A stretch of DNA of 64,000 nt from Mycolicibacterium hippocampi (GCF_010723735.1 NZ_BLLB01000002.1:248001-312000), one strand, 5' to 3'; positions 45,850 through 54,244 are shown, numbered from the stretch's first letter. Made by a program: numbers and translations. The notes: generated by a model not told the origin, from the sequence alone.

Positions 45850-46401
45850 ATGGATGTCCGCCGAGTGGTCACCGGGCACGACGCGTCCGGCAAGTCCGTT
45901 TTTGTCAGCGACGAGGCCGTCGCACCTCGTAAGCCGGTGTTGTTGCCCGGATCGGAATTCACCATGCTGTGGGGCGGTGACTCCACACCGCAGTTCCCCG
46001 ACGACGGATCGATGCCCAACTGGCACACCTACTTTCCACCAGTAGGCGGGTTCCGGTTCTCGATCTTCACGCTGCCGCCCGGCACCGCCGAGGCCAGGAC
46101 GGACAGCCTCAGCACCGAAGAGGCAGTGGCCGATGGGGAGCAGAAGCTACCCGGCCTGCTCGGCTACATGGAACTCGACGATCCGGGAATGCACACCACC
46201 GACACCATCGACTTCGAGGTGGTGCTGGAAGGCACCGTCGTCCTCGAACTCGACGACGGGGCCGAGGTGACGCTGAACCCGGGTGACACGGTCGTGCAGA
46301 ACGGCACCCGGCACCGGTGGCGCAACACGGGCGACACTCCGGCTCGGCTGGCCCTCTTCGTGTGCGGGGCGAACCACGCGAAAGTCAAGCGCCCCGGTTG
46401 A
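45850..46401 (+). CDS. Cupin-domain protein
   Basis: A 183-aa protein with a C-terminal cupin: 'DTIDFEVVLEGTVVLELDDGAEVTLNPGDTVVQNGTRHRWRN'. 'D-T-x-D-F-x-V-V-L-x-G' is typical of a subgroup found near catabolic genes. The metal-ligand set is partial, with one clear His in motif 2. The ATG is at 45850. It is divergent from the alkyl sulfatase gene (32-bp gap) and overlaps the convergent MmcQ gene by 17 bp. Confidence 0.82.
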   Translation: MDVRRVVTGHDASGKSVFVSDEAVAPRKPVLLPGSEFTMLWGGDSTPQFPDDGSMPNWHTYFPPVGGFRFSIFTLPPGTAEARTDSLSTEEAVADGEQKLPGLLGYMELDDPGMHTTDTIDFEVVLEGTVVLELDDGAEVTLNPGDTVVQNGTRHRWRNTGDTPARLALFVCGANHAKVKRPG

Positions 46402-46798
46402 GCCACTGCTGCGCGCGGCGCTTCGACGCCCTTGAGAGCCACGCGTCCTGAATGACCTCCCGCAACTCGGTGACCCCGAGTTCGCCCAACCTGGCGACGC
46501 GGATCAGCACCGAGGGGTGCCCGTCGAAGTGCGCGGTAGTGAAGAACGGTGACGCCGCGTCCTGCACCAGCGCGAGCTTGTCGGCCTCGGATTCGACCCA
46601 GAACACGATCACATCCGGGTACTTCTCCCCGGTGTCCGGATCTACGGCGTCCGAACGCGGCGTGCGGAAGAACACGAACGACTTGCCGCCGACCTGGTAG
46701 ATCGGGTTGCCCGCCCTGGGGCCCTCGATCCGGGTCACGTGCGGCATCGACGTCGCGATCTCGTGGACGTCGGCCTCGGTGGCGGGACGGTCACGCAT
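46385..46798 (-). CDS. MmcQ/YjbR family protein
   Basis: A 137-aa protein with the CyaY-like MmcQ/YjbR fold: 'KSFVFFRTPRSDAV', 'ALVQDAASPFFTTAHFDGHPSVLIRV' and a terminal 'DAWLSRASKRRAQQWL'. The family is annotated as DNA-binding on structural grounds but has no firm function. Its start overlaps the preceding phosphoesterase gene's stop by 8 bp, so the pair is coupled. Confidence 0.82.
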   Translation of the reverse strand: MRDRPATEADVHEIATSMPHVTRIEGPRAGNPIYQVGGKSFVFFRTPRSDAVDPDTGEKYPDVIVFWVESEADKLALVQDAASPFFTTAHFDGHPSVLIRVARLGELGVTELREVIQDAWLSRASKRRAQQWLNRGA

Positions 46799-47294
46799 CG
46801 CGGTCCAGTCGGTGCAACTCGACGTCGGTCAACTCGCCGTCCGCCACGGAGGCGGTCATGTACGTGCAATGGGGCTGACGCCGGCGATCCGTGGGTGAGC
46901 CCGGATTGAGCAGCCGCAGGCCGGATTTCGAGCATCCGTCCCAGGGGATGTGGCTGTGCCCGAAGACCAGAACGTCGGTGTCGGGGTACATCTTCGCCAT
47001 CCGTTCGTCGCGACCGGAGGAGGCGCCCGTCTCATGGGTCACGGTGAAGCGGAGCCCGCCCAGCACCACGTCGGCACGCTCGGGCAGCCGGCGTCGCAGC
47101 TCGTCACCGTCGTTGTTGCCCCAGCACGCCACCAACCGTCGAGAGCGGGATTCCAGTCGGTCGAGCAGATCCGGTTCGACCCAGTCCCCGGCGTGGATGA
47201 CCACGTCGGCCTCGTCGACGGCTTCCCAGACCTGATCCGGCAGATCCTTGGCACGCTTGGGCAGGTGCGTATCGGCGATCAGGAGGAGGCGCAC
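46791..47294 (-). CDS. YfcE/MJ0936-type metallophosphoesterase
   Basis: A 167-aa calcineurin-like phosphoesterase. Metal-ligand motifs are 'IADTHLP', 'HAGDWVE', 'GNNDGDE' and 'FGHSHIPW', the standard D-x-H, GD, GN(H/D) and GH-x-H series. Small enzymes of this class hydrolyse phosphodiesters or phosphomonoesters in vitro; the natural substrate is unknown. It is translationally coupled to the MmcQ gene downstream. Confidence 0.87.
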   Translation of the reverse strand: MRLLLIADTHLPKRAKDLPDQVWEAVDEADVVIHAGDWVEPDLLDRLESRSRRLVACWGNNDGDELRRRLPERADVVLGGLRFTVTHETGASSGRDERMAKMYPDTDVLVFGHSHIPWDGCSKSGLRLLNPGSPTDRRRQPHCTYMTASVADGELTDVELHRLDRDA

Positions 47295-47304
47295 GCGTTC
47301 CAGG

Positions 47305-48525
47305 CTACGGCGCGCCTACGCTTTCCCGTTCGCCACTTCTTGCGCCGCGGTCGGTCACCGAGGAACTTTTCGCTTCTCCTGTTCCTCGGTCAACCGGGGC
47401 AGTGTCGCCGGCGGTCTCCGACTCGTCTCCGGAGTTGCTTTCGGTGTTGATCTCCGGTTCGTCCACACCCTCAGTCATTTCAGAATCGGATGGGTCCTCT
47501 TCACCGTCGAGCACCCCGGACGATTCTTGGTCGAGCTCCAATGGGTCGGTGGTGATCTCTGCGTCGTCCACCCCCACAGGCGTTTCAGGTTCGGATGCGT
47601 CCTCTTCGCCCTCGAGTACCCCGGACGATTCTTGGCCGAGCTCCGATGGGTCCGAGTCGGTAACAGACGTGCTGTCCGCGTCTGCAGGTTCCGTAGAGAC
47701 TTGGTCGATTTCCTCCGCTGTTGGGAGAGAGGGGATCGCCCGCTCGTCTGTAGTCGGTGCCTGCGTCGACGAGACATCGGAGTCAACCGTTGCGAGTGCA
47801 TTAATGGTCGAAGACCTGATGGGAATTGATTTTGCTATGTCCTGACCCAAGGCGATCAAGAACGAAGGTAGACCCGGGCCCATATTCACTTCGTTGCCCA
47901 TCGACAACAAGCCGGGAAGGACTAGCGGGCCCAGCCGAGCGTATTCCCCGTTAAGGACTCCGTCGAGAATTGTCGCGGGCACGTTCAGCACTGCGTTGAC
48001 GACACCGACCACGTCAAGCTCGAAGGCTGCTTCCACGATGTCCCATAACGCCTTGCCGGTCGCAGCGACGCCATTGATCAGCGGTGAAGCCGCGGCCACC
48101 AGACCGTAGACGAACCGATCCGGCGAATCGCGGATGGACTCGCCTAAGTAGGATAGCGCTGCCGCAATGGTCTTGAACGGCTGCACGATCGCGTCGATGG
48201 CAGCTACTACCGCAGCGGCGAGATCGCCAGCCGCCAAAGCCACGACTGCATCGCGAACCGCAGCATCTTGATTGCTGCGGGTAACCCGCAAGATCGGGAA
48301 CGGGGCTTTAAGAAACTGTGCGCGCAGATTGTCAGCGTTTCGCGATGCTTCGCCGAACACGCGCGGATAGACCTCGAAGGGACTTGGAACAGCGGCGAGC
48401 TGAACCGCTTGCTGAGTCGAGCGGTGATCCACTTCCGCGGCCGTGGCCACAGGATGGACGCCCGCACAGCCGACGATCAATGCAGCCACTGTCGAGTGAA
48501 GCACGGGACGGACTCCTGCAGCCAT
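47305..48525 (-). CDS. Secreted protein with duplicated acidic 35-aa repeat
   Basis: A 406-aa exported protein: signal peptide cleaved near VATAAEVD. Residues 40-240 are an Ala/Val-rich helical domain of a kind common in non-tuberculous mycobacterial exported proteins ('VQLAAVPSPFEVYPRVF', 'LNVPATILDGVLNGEY'). Residues 250-406 are an acidic Ser/Glu/Asp-rich tail containing two tandem 35-residue repeats (294-328 and 329-363; shared 'QESSGVL-x-GEED'). No catalytic motif is seen. Codon choice in the tail is less GC-biased than its neighbours. It lies 10 bp upstream of the phosphoesterase gene. Confidence 0.75.
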   Translation of the reverse strand: MAAGVRPVLHSTVAALIVGCAGVHPVATAAEVDHRSTQQAVQLAAVPSPFEVYPRVFGEASRNADNLRAQFLKAPFPILRVTRSNQDAAVRDAVVALAAGDLAAAVVAAIDAIVQPFKTIAAALSYLGESIRDSPDRFVYGLVAAASPLINGVAATGKALWDIVEAAFELDVVGVVNAVLNVPATILDGVLNGEYARLGPLVLPGLLSMGNEVNMGPGLPSFLIALGQDIAKSIPIRSSTINALATVDSDVSSTQAPTTDERAIPSLPTAEEIDQVSTEPADADSTSVTDSDPSELGQESSGVLEGEEDASEPETPVGVDDAEITTDPLELDQESSGVLDGEEDPSDSEMTEGVDEPEINTESNSGDESETAGDTAPVDRGTGEAKSSSVTDRGARSGERESVGAP

Positions 48526-48665
48526 AACAACCCCCCGATTGAATACCGGCTAACTCCAGCCAGCCGAACCTTAGCGCGGTTCGAGACTTTCGAGGGCCGA
48601 CCCGCCAGCGAATTCCCTGAGTTCTATCGAGCTGCCGCGGAGACAGCCCTCGGCGCACGAAGTCG

Positions 48666-49241
48666 CTATGCACGCGTGCCGTGCTGGCGAGGCCGCCAAC
48701 CCGGCGGCGGGTCTTCCCCGACCCGGCCGTCGACCGCCTCACGCAACAGGTCGGCGTGGCCGGTGTGGCGGCCGTATTCCTCGATCAGATCGCACACCAG
48801 CCGGCGCAGACTCGCGTGCTCGCCGGCGTCGTTGCTCACCGCGACCAACTGGTCCAAGCCGCCCCGCTGCAGCGCGGCGTTGAACCGTGCCCGGGACCGC
48901 TCGACCGCGTCGTCGTAGAGGGTGTAGAGCTGCTCGGGCGTGTCGGTGGCCGCCGAGGTGAACTCCCAGTCCTCGGTGCCGTCGAACACTGATTCCCACG
49001 GCTCACCGACCGGGTCACCAGTCAGCTTCTGGGTGGTGATGAAGTCCTCGTTGATGGCCATGTGCTTGAGCAGGCCGCCCAGCGTGAGGGCAGACGCGCC
49101 GATGCGAACGGACAACCCGGCGGCGTCCAGCCCGTCGGCTTTCCACAGGAACGTCGTGCGTAGTCGCTCGAGAGCGCCGAGGAGGTGTTCGAGCTCGCTG
49201 CCCGCGAGCGGTGGCTCCCAGGGAGTGTCGCTGCCGTCCAT
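48666..49241 (-). CDS. DinB-family (DUF664) protein
   Basis: A 191-aa four-helix-bundle protein: 'TLGGLLKHMAINEDFITT', 'LRRLVCDLIEEYGRHTGHADLLREAVDG'. The three putative metal His positions of the DinB fold are present in 'KHMAINE' and 'YGRHTGHADL'. Members include mycothiol-dependent enzymes. It is the last chromosomal gene before the attachment site, only 13 bp away, so its promoter may lie within or beyond the att region. Confidence 0.85.
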   Translation of the reverse strand: MDGSDTPWEPPLAGSELEHLLGALERLRTTFLWKADGLDAAGLSVRIGASALTLGGLLKHMAINEDFITTQKLTGDPVGEPWESVFDGTEDWEFTSAATDTPEQLYTLYDDAVERSRARFNAALQRGGLDQLVAVSNDAGEHASLRRLVCDLIEEYGRHTGHADLLREAVDGRVGEDPPPGWRPRQHGTRA

Positions 49242-49254
49242 GTGACCAACGTTA

Positions 49255-49292
49255 TGGTGCGCCCGAAGGGATTCGAACCCCTAACCTTCTGA
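49255..49292 (-). other. Left attachment site: displaced tRNA 3' half (probably tRNA-Arg)
   Basis: Minus-strand sequence gives the 3' half of a tRNA: variable region, a T-arm with GGGGTTCGAATCCC, an acceptor strand ending GGGCGC, and ACCA. It matches from memory the mycobacterial tRNA-Arg(ACG). Upstream of 49292 the homology stops, with no anticodon or D-arm, so this is not a functional tRNA. It is what remains after an element inserts into the 3' end of a tRNA gene. Confidence 0.82.
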
Positions 49293-49707
49293 CGTATCTG
49301 AGACGGTAGCTGACCTGCGCCGTGGCGCGTTAGTTGCGTTGTGCCACAGCATAATTCGGTTCACAGTCGTACATGTTCGTTTGCCGACGTTCGGGGGTAT
49401 TTGGGGACGTTTATACGGGCAAAGTACGGAGTCGATCGGCACGGGCAGGGGGTGAGGCACTCGTTCAGGTGCAGGAAACTCCCTCACCTCACCTGGTGAT
49501 CCTGGCGCCGAGCCTGTCGTCGACCTCACCGGGTGCTCAACAAGTTGGGGCGCGGACACTTAGGTGTCAAGCGGCACCGCCGTGCCGGTAGAAACGGCAC
49601 CCTCCAGCCCTGCTTCGTTTTGCGCATTTGCCCGCTGTTGCGCATCTGATCGCCAATTCTGCCGTTGCCCTTGGCAATTCGGCGCCGCCCATGTCAACGT
49701 CGACGAC
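49293..49707. other. Non-coding stretch at the element's left end
   Basis: These 415 bases hold no convincing gene. A few short open frames lack ribosome sites. Base composition is less GC-rich than the chromosome just to the left. It presumably contains the promoter of the small gene at 49708. Confidence 0.6.
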
Positions 49708-49953
49708 ATGAACACCACCACAGACCCCGTGCAGCTCATCATCGACCTCGGCTCCGACCGGCCCGGCACCGTCCGCGACGCCCTCACCGACTACGCCGGG
49801 CGGCTCGCCGAGGCCGGATGCTTCGACGGGCTGTCCGTGCGAGATGCCCGGCTGGCGGTCGCCGCGATCGCCGTCGATGCCGTACCAGCCGACGATCCTG
49901 CGGCCGTTCTGTGCGCCCGGCAGGTCGCTGTCATCGTGCTGGCCAACCTCTAG
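49708..49953 (+). CDS. Small hypothetical protein of the mobile element
   Basis: An 81-aa, Ala/Asp-rich, predicted helical protein beginning MNTTTDPVQLIIDLGSDRPG. No signal peptide, membrane segment or metal motif is seen. The ATG at 49708 was preferred to an upstream GTG because the upstream residues are low-complexity. It is convergent with the restriction endonuclease gene (12-bp gap). Function not recognised; similar short helical proteins are common in actinophages. Confidence 0.5.
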   Translation: MNTTTDPVQLIIDLGSDRPGTVRDALTDYAGRLAEAGCFDGLSVRDARLAVAAIAVDAVPADDPAAVLCARQVAVIVLANL

Positions 49954-49965
49954 CCCCGTAGGCGG

Positions 49966-51075
49966 TCAGTCGGACACCAGCCCTTTCAGCTGGGGGAACG
50001 GCGTTACGGCGAGCATTTCGTCGAGCGTCTCCAAGGTGAACACGCGGCCGTCGGTGTACTGAAGAACGGGGCCGAGGGTGTCGTTAACTCGCGCCCATCC
50101 GGTTCCGCCTAGGACGGCGATGACGGGCACGCCGCCGAGGCGGGCGCCCTCGGCCTGGAGGAGCCGGAACCGCGTTGCCTTGTCACGGGCGGTGCCGCCG
50201 TCATTGGTGGCCTTGCACTCCAGCATGGAGCGCAGCGTGTCGGATTTGTCGAAGACGACGAAGTCGGGGGCGGGTGTCACCGTCACACCAAATCTGGCGG
50301 CGATGTCACCCTGGTTGTGGCTGCCGGTGCGGATGTAAGGCACACCAGCGGCCTGGAACAGCGCCTCCACCTCGTCCTCAAGTAAGTCGCCCTTCTTGCC
50401 GGAGGTTGCGTTCGTGACCTGGCCGAACGACCCGCCATAGTGACGCTGGTGCAGGAAGGCGCGGTAGGGGACACCGCCGGTAGCGAGCTGCCGCACAGTC
50501 AGCCACCCATCGCGGGTATCGAACTTGTCCTGCTTGCTGTGCAGGCCGGGTGGGGCGTCGGTGAATAGCTCCTTGCGCAACAACTGGTCGATGGTGTGGG
50601 CGAGCACCCGGGCTTGCTCGGCGGATAGGCGGCCGCCGCGCTTTTCGGCGCCGTCGACGGTAGTGGCTGCGACCGCGAGGCTGCCGCCGCCGAGCTGCTC
50701 AGCCACCACGGTTGTGGTCAGCGCGAACTCATTCTTGAGTAGTCCGGTGATCGTGCGGAACACCAACAGGGTGCGTGAGTTCCGCTCCAGCAGCGCCGCC
50801 AGCGTCTCTACTTCGACGTCGGTGAAGCCTTTAGTGGCCTCCTCGGCGGCGGCGTACACGCTGTCGAAGTGCTCCTCGTCGTAGAACGGGGCGTCATGGA
50901 TGAACGCGAAGTCGGGCGCCAGGTACGGCACGTAAAGCTCCCGCGCAAGCGCGGCGTACACCGCGGGTTGGTCGGTCTTGCCGTGCCGCTGAGGGATTAG
51001 CCGGACCTCGTTGACCCGTCTGTCCCAGCTGTCGGCGGCCACTATGTCCGCGACTGTGTCGTCGATGGAAGTCAC
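49966..51075 (-). CDS. PD-(D/E)xK restriction endonuclease
   Basis: A 369-aa protein. The C-terminal half contains a textbook nuclease core: an acidic helix 'GDLLEDEVEALF' (about 229-240), then P270-D271 in 'APDFVVFD' and E286-C-K288 in 'SMLECKAT', spaced as in type II enzymes. The N-terminal 220 residues are probably the DNA-recognition part. A GTG start at 51075 overlaps the methyltransferase stop (GTGA), so it is translated after the protective methylase, a usual order for type II systems. The recognition site is unknown. Confidence 0.82.
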   Translation of the reverse strand: MTSIDDTVADIVAADSWDRRVNEVRLIPQRHGKTDQPAVYAALARELYVPYLAPDFAFIHDAPFYDEEHFDSVYAAAEEATKGFTDVEVETLAALLERNSRTLLVFRTITGLLKNEFALTTTVVAEQLGGGSLAVAATTVDGAEKRGGRLSAEQARVLAHTIDQLLRKELFTDAPPGLHSKQDKFDTRDGWLTVRQLATGGVPYRAFLHQRHYGGSFGQVTNATSGKKGDLLEDEVEALFQAAGVPYIRTGSHNQGDIAARFGVTVTPAPDFVVFDKSDTLRSMLECKATNDGGTARDKATRFRLLQAEGARLGGVPVIAVLGGTGWARVNDTLGPVLQYTDGRVFTLETLDEMLAVTPFPQLKGLVSD

Positions 51076-51956
51076 TGACCTACCACGCGCAATTCGGCGG
51101 ACGGATCGTCGGCGATATCGGCGGCGATGCGGCGGCGCGACTCCGTCACGAACTCCTCATGCAGCTCGAAGCCGACTGCCTGGCGGTCGTATCGGCGGGC
51201 CACCACGACGGTGGTGCCGCTACCCGCAAACGGGTCGACTACGAGGCCACCCTTAGGGCTGGCGCACCGGATGAAGAACTCGGCGAGGCCCTCCGGCATC
51301 GCCGCAGTGTGGGCGACGCCGCGGTACTGGTTGTACGTCTGCGGCACCGCCACCACGTTGCCGGGGTCGGCGCCGCCGCGTAGGTAGGTCTTCGTGCGGT
51401 CGCGGCCGAACCCAGCCTCAGTGGTGCGGCGCCCGTTGAGGTCGCGGTTGCGGCGGGCAATCTCCGCGGCGTCGGCCTTGTACGGAATCCGCACCGCGTC
51501 GAGGTCGAAGTAGGGGCGGGGGCCGCGGGCGAAGTGGTAGACGTACTCGAAGCTGTCCTTGGCGCGGGGTCCGAACCGTCCGGGTACAGCGTTCGGTTTC
51601 GCCCAGATGTAGGTCTCCACCCAGCGCCAGCCCATCTGTTGCAGCGCGAGGACGAGCTGATAGACGTACGGGTGCCGCTGGCCCTTGAGCGGGCCACGAT
51701 TGGCCACTCGGTTCTTGATGTTGATCACCAGGCTGCCCGTCTCTGCGGTCGCGGCGAACATCTGCTCCGCGTAGGGCAGGAACCACTCGACGTAGAGATC
51801 CGGGTGAATGCGGCTGTAAGCCCGAGCGTCGGCGTAGGGCGGTGAGGTGAAGAACAGATCAACGCTGCCCTCGGGGAGACGAGGGATCAGATCGGCTGCA
51901 TCCCCGTGAACCACGCCTTCGGTGAGCATGCGATGTAACCGTCCCCTGGGCGCCAT
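51072..51956 (-). CDS. Beta-class DNA methyltransferase of a type II R-M system
   Basis: A 294-aa methyltransferase. The catalytic motif TSPPY (37-41) precedes the SAM-binding DPFAGSGTT (241-249), the beta-class order. SPPY is found in N4-cytosine and some N6-adenine methylases. The region between (about 160-220) is the likely target-recognition segment. It overlaps the endonuclease gene by four bases, forming a complete restriction-modification operon. Start at 51956 or the ATG at 51929. Confidence 0.88.
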   Translation of the reverse strand: MAPRGRLHRMLTEGVVHGDAADLIPRLPEGSVDLFFTSPPYADARAYSRIHPDLYVEWFLPYAEQMFAATAETGSLVINIKNRVANRGPLKGQRHPYVYQLVLALQQMGWRWVETYIWAKPNAVPGRFGPRAKDSFEYVYHFARGPRPYFDLDAVRIPYKADAAEIARRNRDLNGRRTTEAGFGRDRTKTYLRGGADPGNVVAVPQTYNQYRGVAHTAAMPEGLAEFFIRCASPKGGLVVDPFAGSGTTVVVARRYDRQAVGFELHEEFVTESRRRIAADIADDPSAELRVVGQ

Positions 51957-52098
51957 GCGGCGATACTAACGATGCCGACCCACACCGCCCGGCAGGCGCG
52001 CATGGCGCCTGGCAGGGGCTGCGGCGGTGAGGCGCCAACTGCCAGTCCCCGCGTACGCCTCACGCTTACCGGCCGTTCGGCCGCAGCAGGTGCCGAGG

Positions 52099-52518
52099 TT
52101 ACTCCCCCGCCGACCGCGCCACCTTGGCCAGCTCAGCAGCGGCCTGCCCACCGGCCTCCTGCCGCAGCGCCGTCCCCGCCTCCACGTCCAACTCGTCGAA
52201 GGTGCAACCGAACCGCTCGACCGCCCACGCCCGCTGCAACTGCCGCATCCGCGCCTTGTACGTGGTGAAGAACTCCGCGGCGACCGGGTCGCCGTCGACA
52301 TACGCGCCGCGGTACCAGTCGAGGACGAGGCCATCGCCCGGCCCTTGAGCCTCATCCGGACCTGCCACCCCGGCCTGCCGCAGGATGTTGCGCACCGCCG
52401 ACGGCGACGCCAACCTCACCCTCGGATCACGGGCAATCCGCCGTAGCGACCACCCCAGGCCGTGAAGCCGCACCACCGTCTCGTCCCGGCGCCGCCGCGC
52501 CTCAGCACTCACCACCAC
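52099..52518 (-). CDS. Hypothetical phage-type protein with helix-turn-helix
   Basis: A 139-aa protein. Residues 15-50 ('VVRLHGLGWSLRRIARDPRV' to 'SAVRNILRQAG') look like a homeodomain-like helix-turn-helix. The remainder is helical ('FFTTYKARMRQLQRAWAVERFG'). One of three consecutive GTG codons at 52518-52512 is the start, with GGGAGG just upstream. A small-terminase or regulatory role is possible but unsupported. It precedes the R-M operon on the same strand. Confidence 0.6.
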   Translation of the reverse strand: MVVSAEARRRRDETVVRLHGLGWSLRRIARDPRVRLASPSAVRNILRQAGVAGPDEAQGPGDGLVLDWYRGAYVDGDPVAAEFFTTYKARMRQLQRAWAVERFGCTFDELDVEAGTALRQEAGGQAAAELAKVARSAGE

Positions 52519-52777
52519 AACCTCCCAACAGAAAACTGGACACCCGGCGAAATGACACCACTACGCGCCAGTCCGGCACCATCAGCCCCAATCCTCCGAA
52601 ACTGCCGCTGATCTCGGCGAACACTCCACCGATACCAGCCGCCGCCGACAGGGCTCTTGTCACCTACTGGACACGGGGGGAGATGCCCCGTGCCGGGCCG
52701 CTCGGTGGCGTAAGCCCTGGTAGTCGACTTTTGACCCGCCCCCCTATATCCCCTGGTAGGGGGTCTGCCGGAGGGGG

Positions 52778-52891
52778 CTAGCCGAGGAGGGCTAGCTGCT
52801 CGCCGCCGCCTCGGTTGCCCTTGGCGGTGTTGCACCTGCGGTGGGCGCACTGGACGTTGGCGTCGGTCGCCCGCTCCCGCGCCGTCTTCAC
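52778..52891 (-). pseudogene. C-terminal fragment of an HNH endonuclease
   Basis: A 37-codon frame reads 'ATDANVQCAHRRCNTAKGNR' and ends 'QLALLG' before TAG. This is the final part of phage HNH nucleases: the 'N-x-Q-x-x-H-x-x-C-N-x-x-K-G' helix that carries the last metal ligands. The upstream portion with the first Cys pair and the D-H-x-x-P motif is absent. It overlaps the preceding stop by three bases (GTGA), so it may still be translated. Confidence 0.65.
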
Positions 52892-53535
52892 TTACGCGGG
52901 ACGGCTTTGCGATCTTGATCGTGGTGAACCTGGGGGGTGCCCAATCTGGTGGTCCATCGGATGTCCTCGGTGATGTCGTGGTGCCGCATGATGGGTGGTG
53001 GCTTGCTCGGCGGGCTCCCGGCGTCGCCAGCTACTCGGCGGTGCATTTCGTACTCGGACCACTCGGAGTCATGCCTGCGCTGTTGGCGGGCGGCAGCTGG
53101 GAATCGTAGGTCGACGTAGCCGTCGGTGAGGCGGTCTGCTGTGTCGCTGGCGTGCTCGCCGTCCACGCTGACGTCGATCGCGACCTGGCGCGCTTCGTCC
53201 GCACCGTGTTTCGTCACGCGGTAGATGCCGCGGGCCACCCAATCGCCGGTCCAGCGGACGTCGTGGGGTTCGGTCTCACGGGCCTCGGCGCGGTGGCTGT
53301 AGTCGTTGGCTTCCCTGGCCAGTTCCCGTGCTTCACTGGCGATGGTGTTCGATTCGCAGGCGAGGCTGTTCGCCTCGACGGCCAGGCCCTTGCTGTCGGT
53401 GGCGATGGTGTTCGAGGTGTCGGCCTTGGTGTTGGCCTTATGTGCGTAGATCAGGGCGATGGCCGCGGCGATGGCGCCGCCCGCGCCGCCGAGGCCCCCA
53501 ATTACAGCCCAGACCATCGTCGCCTCCTCACTCAC
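52888..53535 (-). CDS. Membrane-anchored coiled-coil protein of the mobile element
   Basis: A 215-aa protein. A single N-terminal membrane helix (about 7-30, 'VWAVIGGLGGAGGAIAAAIAL') is followed by a repetitive coiled coil (about 31-87) with near-identical heptad-like steps 'SNTIATDSKGLAVEANSLA' and 'SNTIASEARELAREAN'. Then comes a small beta-rich domain containing 'RVTKHGADEARQVAIDVSV'. The layout parallels the neighbouring 53601 gene, whose domain has 'EVANHGAQPILDVAVESVA', so the two look paralogous. No function is recognised. Confidence 0.65.
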   Translation of the reverse strand: MSEEATMVWAVIGGLGGAGGAIAAAIALIYAHKANTKADTSNTIATDSKGLAVEANSLACESNTIASEARELAREANDYSHRAEARETEPHDVRWTGDWVARGIYRVTKHGADEARQVAIDVSVDGEHASDTADRLTDGYVDLRFPAAARQQRRHDSEWSEYEMHRRVAGDAGSPPSKPPPIMRHHDITEDIRWTTRLGTPQVHHDQDRKAVPRK

Positions 53536-53600
53536 ACTTCGAGATGTAGCACACCCTCGGCAGTTTCGACCCGGACCTTGAGGAGGTTTCGACCGCTGGC

Positions 53601-54146
53601 CTACCCGGCGGTGCCAACGTGAGTGAGCTCGCCGTCGGTGTCGGTGGTCCAGATGTTGCCATTGGCGTCAGTGAAGCGGACAGTCGCGCTACTGAAGCTG
53701 GCAGGCGGCAGGCCGACGAACATCCGGCGGTCATCGGGGGTGGTCTCGGACAACGCGATTGATACGCCGTCGGTTTCACGCACGATCTCACCGACGAGCA
53801 TCCTTGGCGGCCCTCCGTCTCTCAGAGGCTGGACGGCGCGGATGGCCTCACTTCCGTGGCGCGGCGCCCATCGAATGGGGCCACTCTGGCCTTGATTAGC
53901 CACGCTCTCAACTGCGACGTCGAGAATCGGCTGGGCGCCGTGATTGGCAACCTCGATGTTGTAGTACATGTCGCTGTCGCCGTCGTTGATCTCGACTAAC
54001 ACGAGTCGAGCTTGGGCGCGGGCGGCTGCGCGACGTTCGTCGCGTCGGTCGCGGCGATCGCGGGTGGCAATCGCGAGCGCCGCAACGGCGGCTCCGACAG
54101 CTCCGAGTGCGGCCAGGCCGTTGACAATCAACTGAGCGATATCCAT
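53601..54146 (-). CDS. Membrane-anchored beta-domain protein of the mobile element
   Basis: A 181-aa protein from the ATG at 54146 (an upstream in-frame start exists at 54203). One membrane helix (about 4-28) is followed by a strongly basic juxtamembrane stretch (TRDRRDRRDERRAAARAQAR) and a beta-sandwich-like domain ending 'TVRFTDANGNIWTTDTDGELT'. It resembles the protein at 52888 in layout and in the 'NHG' strand. It is divergent from the DUF3800 gene. No function is recognised. Confidence 0.6.
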   Translation of the reverse strand: MDIAQLIVNGLAALGAVGAAVAALAIATRDRRDRRDERRAAARAQARLVLVEINDGDSDMYYNIEVANHGAQPILDVAVESVANQGQSGPIRWAPRHGSEAIRAVQPLRDGGPPRMLVGEIVRETDGVSIALSETTPDDRRMFVGLPPASFSSATVRFTDANGNIWTTDTDGELTHVGTAG

Positions 54147-54244
54147 CAGGCGAAGCCTAAAACTGTCGCACGGCCTGGCGTCTGCCTGGCGCGCCCGTCG
54201 CATCGACTTTCAAGTTGTCCCGGATCTGTCTAGCGTTTTTCGGC

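Noticed and set aside
49255..49330. Intact tRNA gene at the element boundary
   Set aside because: Only the T-arm, acceptor 3' strand and CCA are present; no anticodon or D-arm can be folded from the adjacent bases.
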